Shown: piece after piece, positions 62,042-64,000 of the stretch
Position numbering within the stretch: position 1 is the first letter of the stretch
Layout: each line of letters opens with the position of its first letter
Source of the DNA: Chlorophyllum brunneum
Taxonomy: Eukaryota; Basidiomycota; Agaricomycetes; Agaricales; Agaricaceae
NCBI GenBank assembly: GCA_963576785.1
Contig: OY756145.1
Span: 1,302,001-1,366,000, forward strand
Length of the DNA: 64,000 nt
Direction of reading: 5' to 3'
The notes under the pieces: model-generated
What the model saw: the letters and a program-made list of their open reading frames with translations, nothing else
What the model was told of the DNA's origin: nothing
Database searches by the model: none
Made by a program: the position numbers and the translations under genes

Positions 62042-62920
62042 CTACTTGTTGTCTTGTTCTTTGTGTAAGGCATTGATAAGTTGACATTTGGTAGGACCAA
62101 TCATTGGGGTTCCTGATTTGTGTCGACATCCAATCCAAAAGGGGGTATGGTCTTGGCCTCCTCTGAAGAGAGCTATGGTGCGTCCTTTGAATGTAGCAGT
62201 ATCGTTTGTTTCGGCTGTGATGAGGTTATGTATTACCTCTTCCCAGTAGTTTTCTTCGAACTGTCCTCCATCTTTGAGTGTAAGATAAGATGGGGGTGGG
62301 TTGAATATCATTGGTTTGGGTGGTGGGTCCATATCAGGCAGTTGTATAAGGAGGTGGTCTACTTCATCTTGCATGTCCAGTTCCATTAGATAGTCTGGGA
62401 CTGATTTGTCGATTCCCTCCATTCCTTCATCTAACCAGTCCTGTTCATCATCTTTGTGGTAGGGTGGCTTGTCGGGTAAGGTAGTGGGGGTATATGAGTT
62501 GAGATCCATTAGTTTCCGTGCAAGTCTATAGGTGGGATTGTCACTTGAGTCAGTAAGGTGATTGAGTCTTTCGCCTGTCATGATTAAGGCACTTTGGATG
62601 CATTTCTTTGCATCAGAGTGCACTAATATGTTGAGGTCGGTGGCTGCTTTGTCTAATAACTCCTTCATGAGTTTATGTTTCCCAGTTGACATGGCGGTGG
62701 GAAGGGCTCTGGTAGTAGTGATGAGTAGAATGTGGCTCAGGGCTTTGGCTTGGATTTGGAGATTATTGATGGCATGGGCAATGTATGTGAGTCCTTTGGT
62801 TGTGGCAGTATAGTGTTCAATTTGATCTTTGGTGGACTGGGCATCGAGGAGATTGTTAAGTTCTTGTTCGAATTCTGTATTGTTGGCTGGGAAGGGGGTG
62901 GGTTTGCGTTCAGTGTGCAT
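62042..62920 (-). CDS. Gypsy B third ORF, unknown function (292 aa)
   Basis: Homologue of the gypsy A third ORF (16099-16935), open from the ATG at 62920 to a stop at 62042. The best-conserved part is residues about 180-285 (DMQDEVDHL, PMIFNPPPSYLTLKDGG, ENYWEEVIHNL, TPFWIGCRHKSGTPMIG). The N-terminal half shares only a weak pattern. It has a short acidic centre (DDEQDWLDEG). No membrane segment or signal peptide is visible. It stays open although the pol just upstream carries stops. Function not recognised. Confidence 0.75.
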   Translation of the reverse strand: MHTERKPTPFPANNTEFEQELNNLLDAQSTKDQIEHYTATTKGLTYIAHAINNLQIQAKALSHILLITTTRALPTAMSTGKHKLMKELLDKAATDLNILVHSDAKKCIQSALIMTGERLNHLTDSSDNPTYRLARKLMDLNSYTPTTLPDKPPYHKDDEQDWLDEGMEGIDKSVPDYLMELDMQDEVDHLLIQLPDMDPPPKPMIFNPPPSYLTLKDGGQFEENYWEEVIHNLITAETNDTATFKGRTIALFRGGQDHTPFWIGCRHKSGTPMIGPTKCQLINALHKEQDNK

Positions 62921-63021
62921 GGTGTGTTGTGAAGGTAATCAGCAAAGTTTAGGGTGCAATGGATACAGCATGAGGTGCGTCGAGTGTAGTGATCTCTTGT
63001 AACACAAGGTTTGTTGTTCAT
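62737..63021 (-). CDS. Gypsy B small ORF at the pol end (94 aa)
   Basis: ATG at 63021 within the same TTATGAACAACAAACC context as in gypsy A. The encoded start MNNKPCVTRDHYTRRT and later IHCTLNFADYLHNTPC match the gypsy A small ORF. Here pol ends slightly earlier (TGA at 63029-63027). It overlaps the start of the third ORF by 184 nt in another frame. Coding status is uncertain. Confidence 0.4.
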   Translation of the reverse strand: MNNKPCVTRDHYTRRTSCCIHCTLNFADYLHNTPCTLNANPPPSQPTIQNSNKNLTISSMPSPPKIKLNTILPQPKDSHTLPMPSIISKSKPKP

Positions 63022-63026
63022 AATTG

Positions 63027-64000
63027 TCACCTTTTACCCCCCTTTTTTATAGGTTTTGTCCTCGAAATTTTGTCTAAAAATTCTTGAACTGCCTCCTTAG
63101 CATTTCCTAACTCTGACTCATTTTCCCATGTGTCTTCTTCGGAGGTATACCCTTTCCAGTGTACTAGGAATTGATTTTGTCATCCTCTTTTGCAATGTCC
63201 TCGGATTTCGTCTACCTCATATTGCTCTTCATCGTTGATGATCTCGGGCATCAGTAGTAGTGGGGTGTGCTGGCTGTTGAACTCGGGTTTTTGATAGGGG
63301 GAGAGGAGTCTACTGTTAAACACATTGTGTATCGCCCATGTTTCAGGTAATTCCAATTGGTAGCTTGTTTCACCTATTTTTGTTTTTATCCTGAATGGTC
63401 CATATCGTTTGTGATCCAGCTTTTTGGTTGGTCTCGTTGTCCTGATATTACTTGCTTCAAGCCAAACTTGTTCCCCTGGGGTGTACTCATGTTCCGGCTT
63501 AATGTTGTTGCGTTTCTCCATTTGTTCCTGACTGTGTTGTAACATCTTTGTTGCTTCTTGTCGTATGTTTTGTAACTCCTGTATTCATTCCGTGATTGCA
63601 GGTGCTTTGGTGATGCTCGTTATATCTCCTTTCCAAGGGTATTGTCCATAAACTATTTCGAATGGTGAATATCTGGTGGCTGTGTGGGTTTTGTTGTTGT
63701 ATTGGAATTCTGCTGTGGCTAGCCATTTTTTCCAATTGTCTTGAGCATGGTTTATTATGTTTCTGAGGTATGTTTCAACCTCCTGGTTGATGCGCTCTGT
63801 TTGACTGTCGGTTTGTGGATGGTATGCCATGGATAAGTTTTGCTGGGTTCCTGTTGCTCGGCATAGTTCTGCCATGAATTTGGATGCGAATTGTGGGCCT
63901 CTGTTACTGATAATTCTTCAGGGTATTCCGTGTGTTCTCCATATGTCATCTTGATAGATATCTCCTAGCTCCTTGGATGTTAAGGTAGTGTTGACTGCAT
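63027..64000 (-). pseudogene. pol: Gypsy B pol, C-terminal part (integrase, chromodomain), broken
   Basis: Minus order from the edge: integrase core part QQNLSMAYHPQTDSQTERIN (63840-63780; catalytic Glu in TERIN), NNKTHTATRYSPFEIVYGQ, a TGA near 63584, EQVWLEASNIRTTRPTKKL, WAIHNVFNSRLLSPYQ, EVDEIRGHC with a stop near 63180, then the chromodomain FLVHWKGYTSEEDTWE (about 63165-63118). Stop at 63029-63027. Two premature stops in about 970 nt show the gene is dead. Sequence matches gypsy A pol at roughly 80% by eye. Confidence 0.9.

Larger units (their letters stand above)
61706..64000 (-). mobile_element. Gypsy B: second chromodomain gypsy, cut by the window edge
   Basis: 3' LTR, third ORF, small ORF and the C-terminal part of pol in the same order as gypsy A. 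LTR and ORFs are clearly related to gypsy A but diverged, so it is another subfamily or an older insertion. The pol is broken, but the third ORF is open. The 5' half lies outside the window. Confidence 0.9.

Noticed and set aside
1..64000. Host genes, tRNA genes or CRISPR arrays
   Set aside because: Every long frame was traceable to a retroelement or was unrecognisable and broken; no cloverleaf-like tRNA or spaced repeat array was seen. The 37-bp array has no spacers.

Overview
This window looks like a transposon graveyard from a filamentous fungus, most likely a basidiomycete. That reading rests on the element types: a chromodomain Ty3/gypsy element, Ty1/copia elements primed from an initiator-tRNA-like site, Tad-like LINEs with an RNase H domain, and a DIRS-type tyrosine-recombinase retrotransposon. 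Old copies have lost CpG to TpG/CpA. I found no host protein gene, tRNA, rRNA or CRISPR array. The species cannot be named from this sequence.

Layout. 1-2450: two LINE 3' fragments in opposite orientation, each carrying a solo LTR. 2660-10470: a broken gypsy gag/protease relic (minus strand, 'gypsy I') split by a 5'-truncated LINE (LINE A, 3352-8801) with a 15-bp target-site duplication (TSD). 10471-13436: poorly assigned sequence, a candidate LTR, an unrecognised broken ORF, and a second gypsy gag/protease relic ('gypsy H'). 13437-25709: an old plus-strand LINE (LINE B) split by a young gypsy element (gypsy A, 15683-22191, with gag, pol and a third ORF all open) and by a solo copia LTR (23014-23593).

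25713-59700 is one old minus-strand copia element (copia F) pulled apart by insertions. A solo LTR sits in its RT. A second copia (copia D, 26971-49400) sits at another point in its RT. A third, nearly intact copia (copia G, 50402-57786) sits in its integrase/RT linker. Copia D was itself hit by a near full-length LINE (LINE C), a DIRS-type element, a 2.3-kb composite LINE-derived element (copy 1) and a 1.75-kb LINE fragment (LINE E). It also contains 14 perfect copies of a 37-bp repeat. A second copy of the composite element (59269-61583) lies in inverted orientation about 14 kb from the first. The window ends in another gypsy (gypsy B, minus, 61706 to the edge) with a broken pol but an open third ORF.

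The parts do not form a host pathway; they form an insertion history. Eleven insertions can be ordered by TSDs or by reading frames that resume across the insert. The two youngest elements (gypsy A, copia G) have LTR pairs differing at a single base each, and both differences are C-to-T at a CpG. The most unusual items are the composite element that carries antisense copia gag at its 5' end, the third ORF conserved in two diverged gypsies, and the conserved ATGA overlap at the end of gypsy pol.
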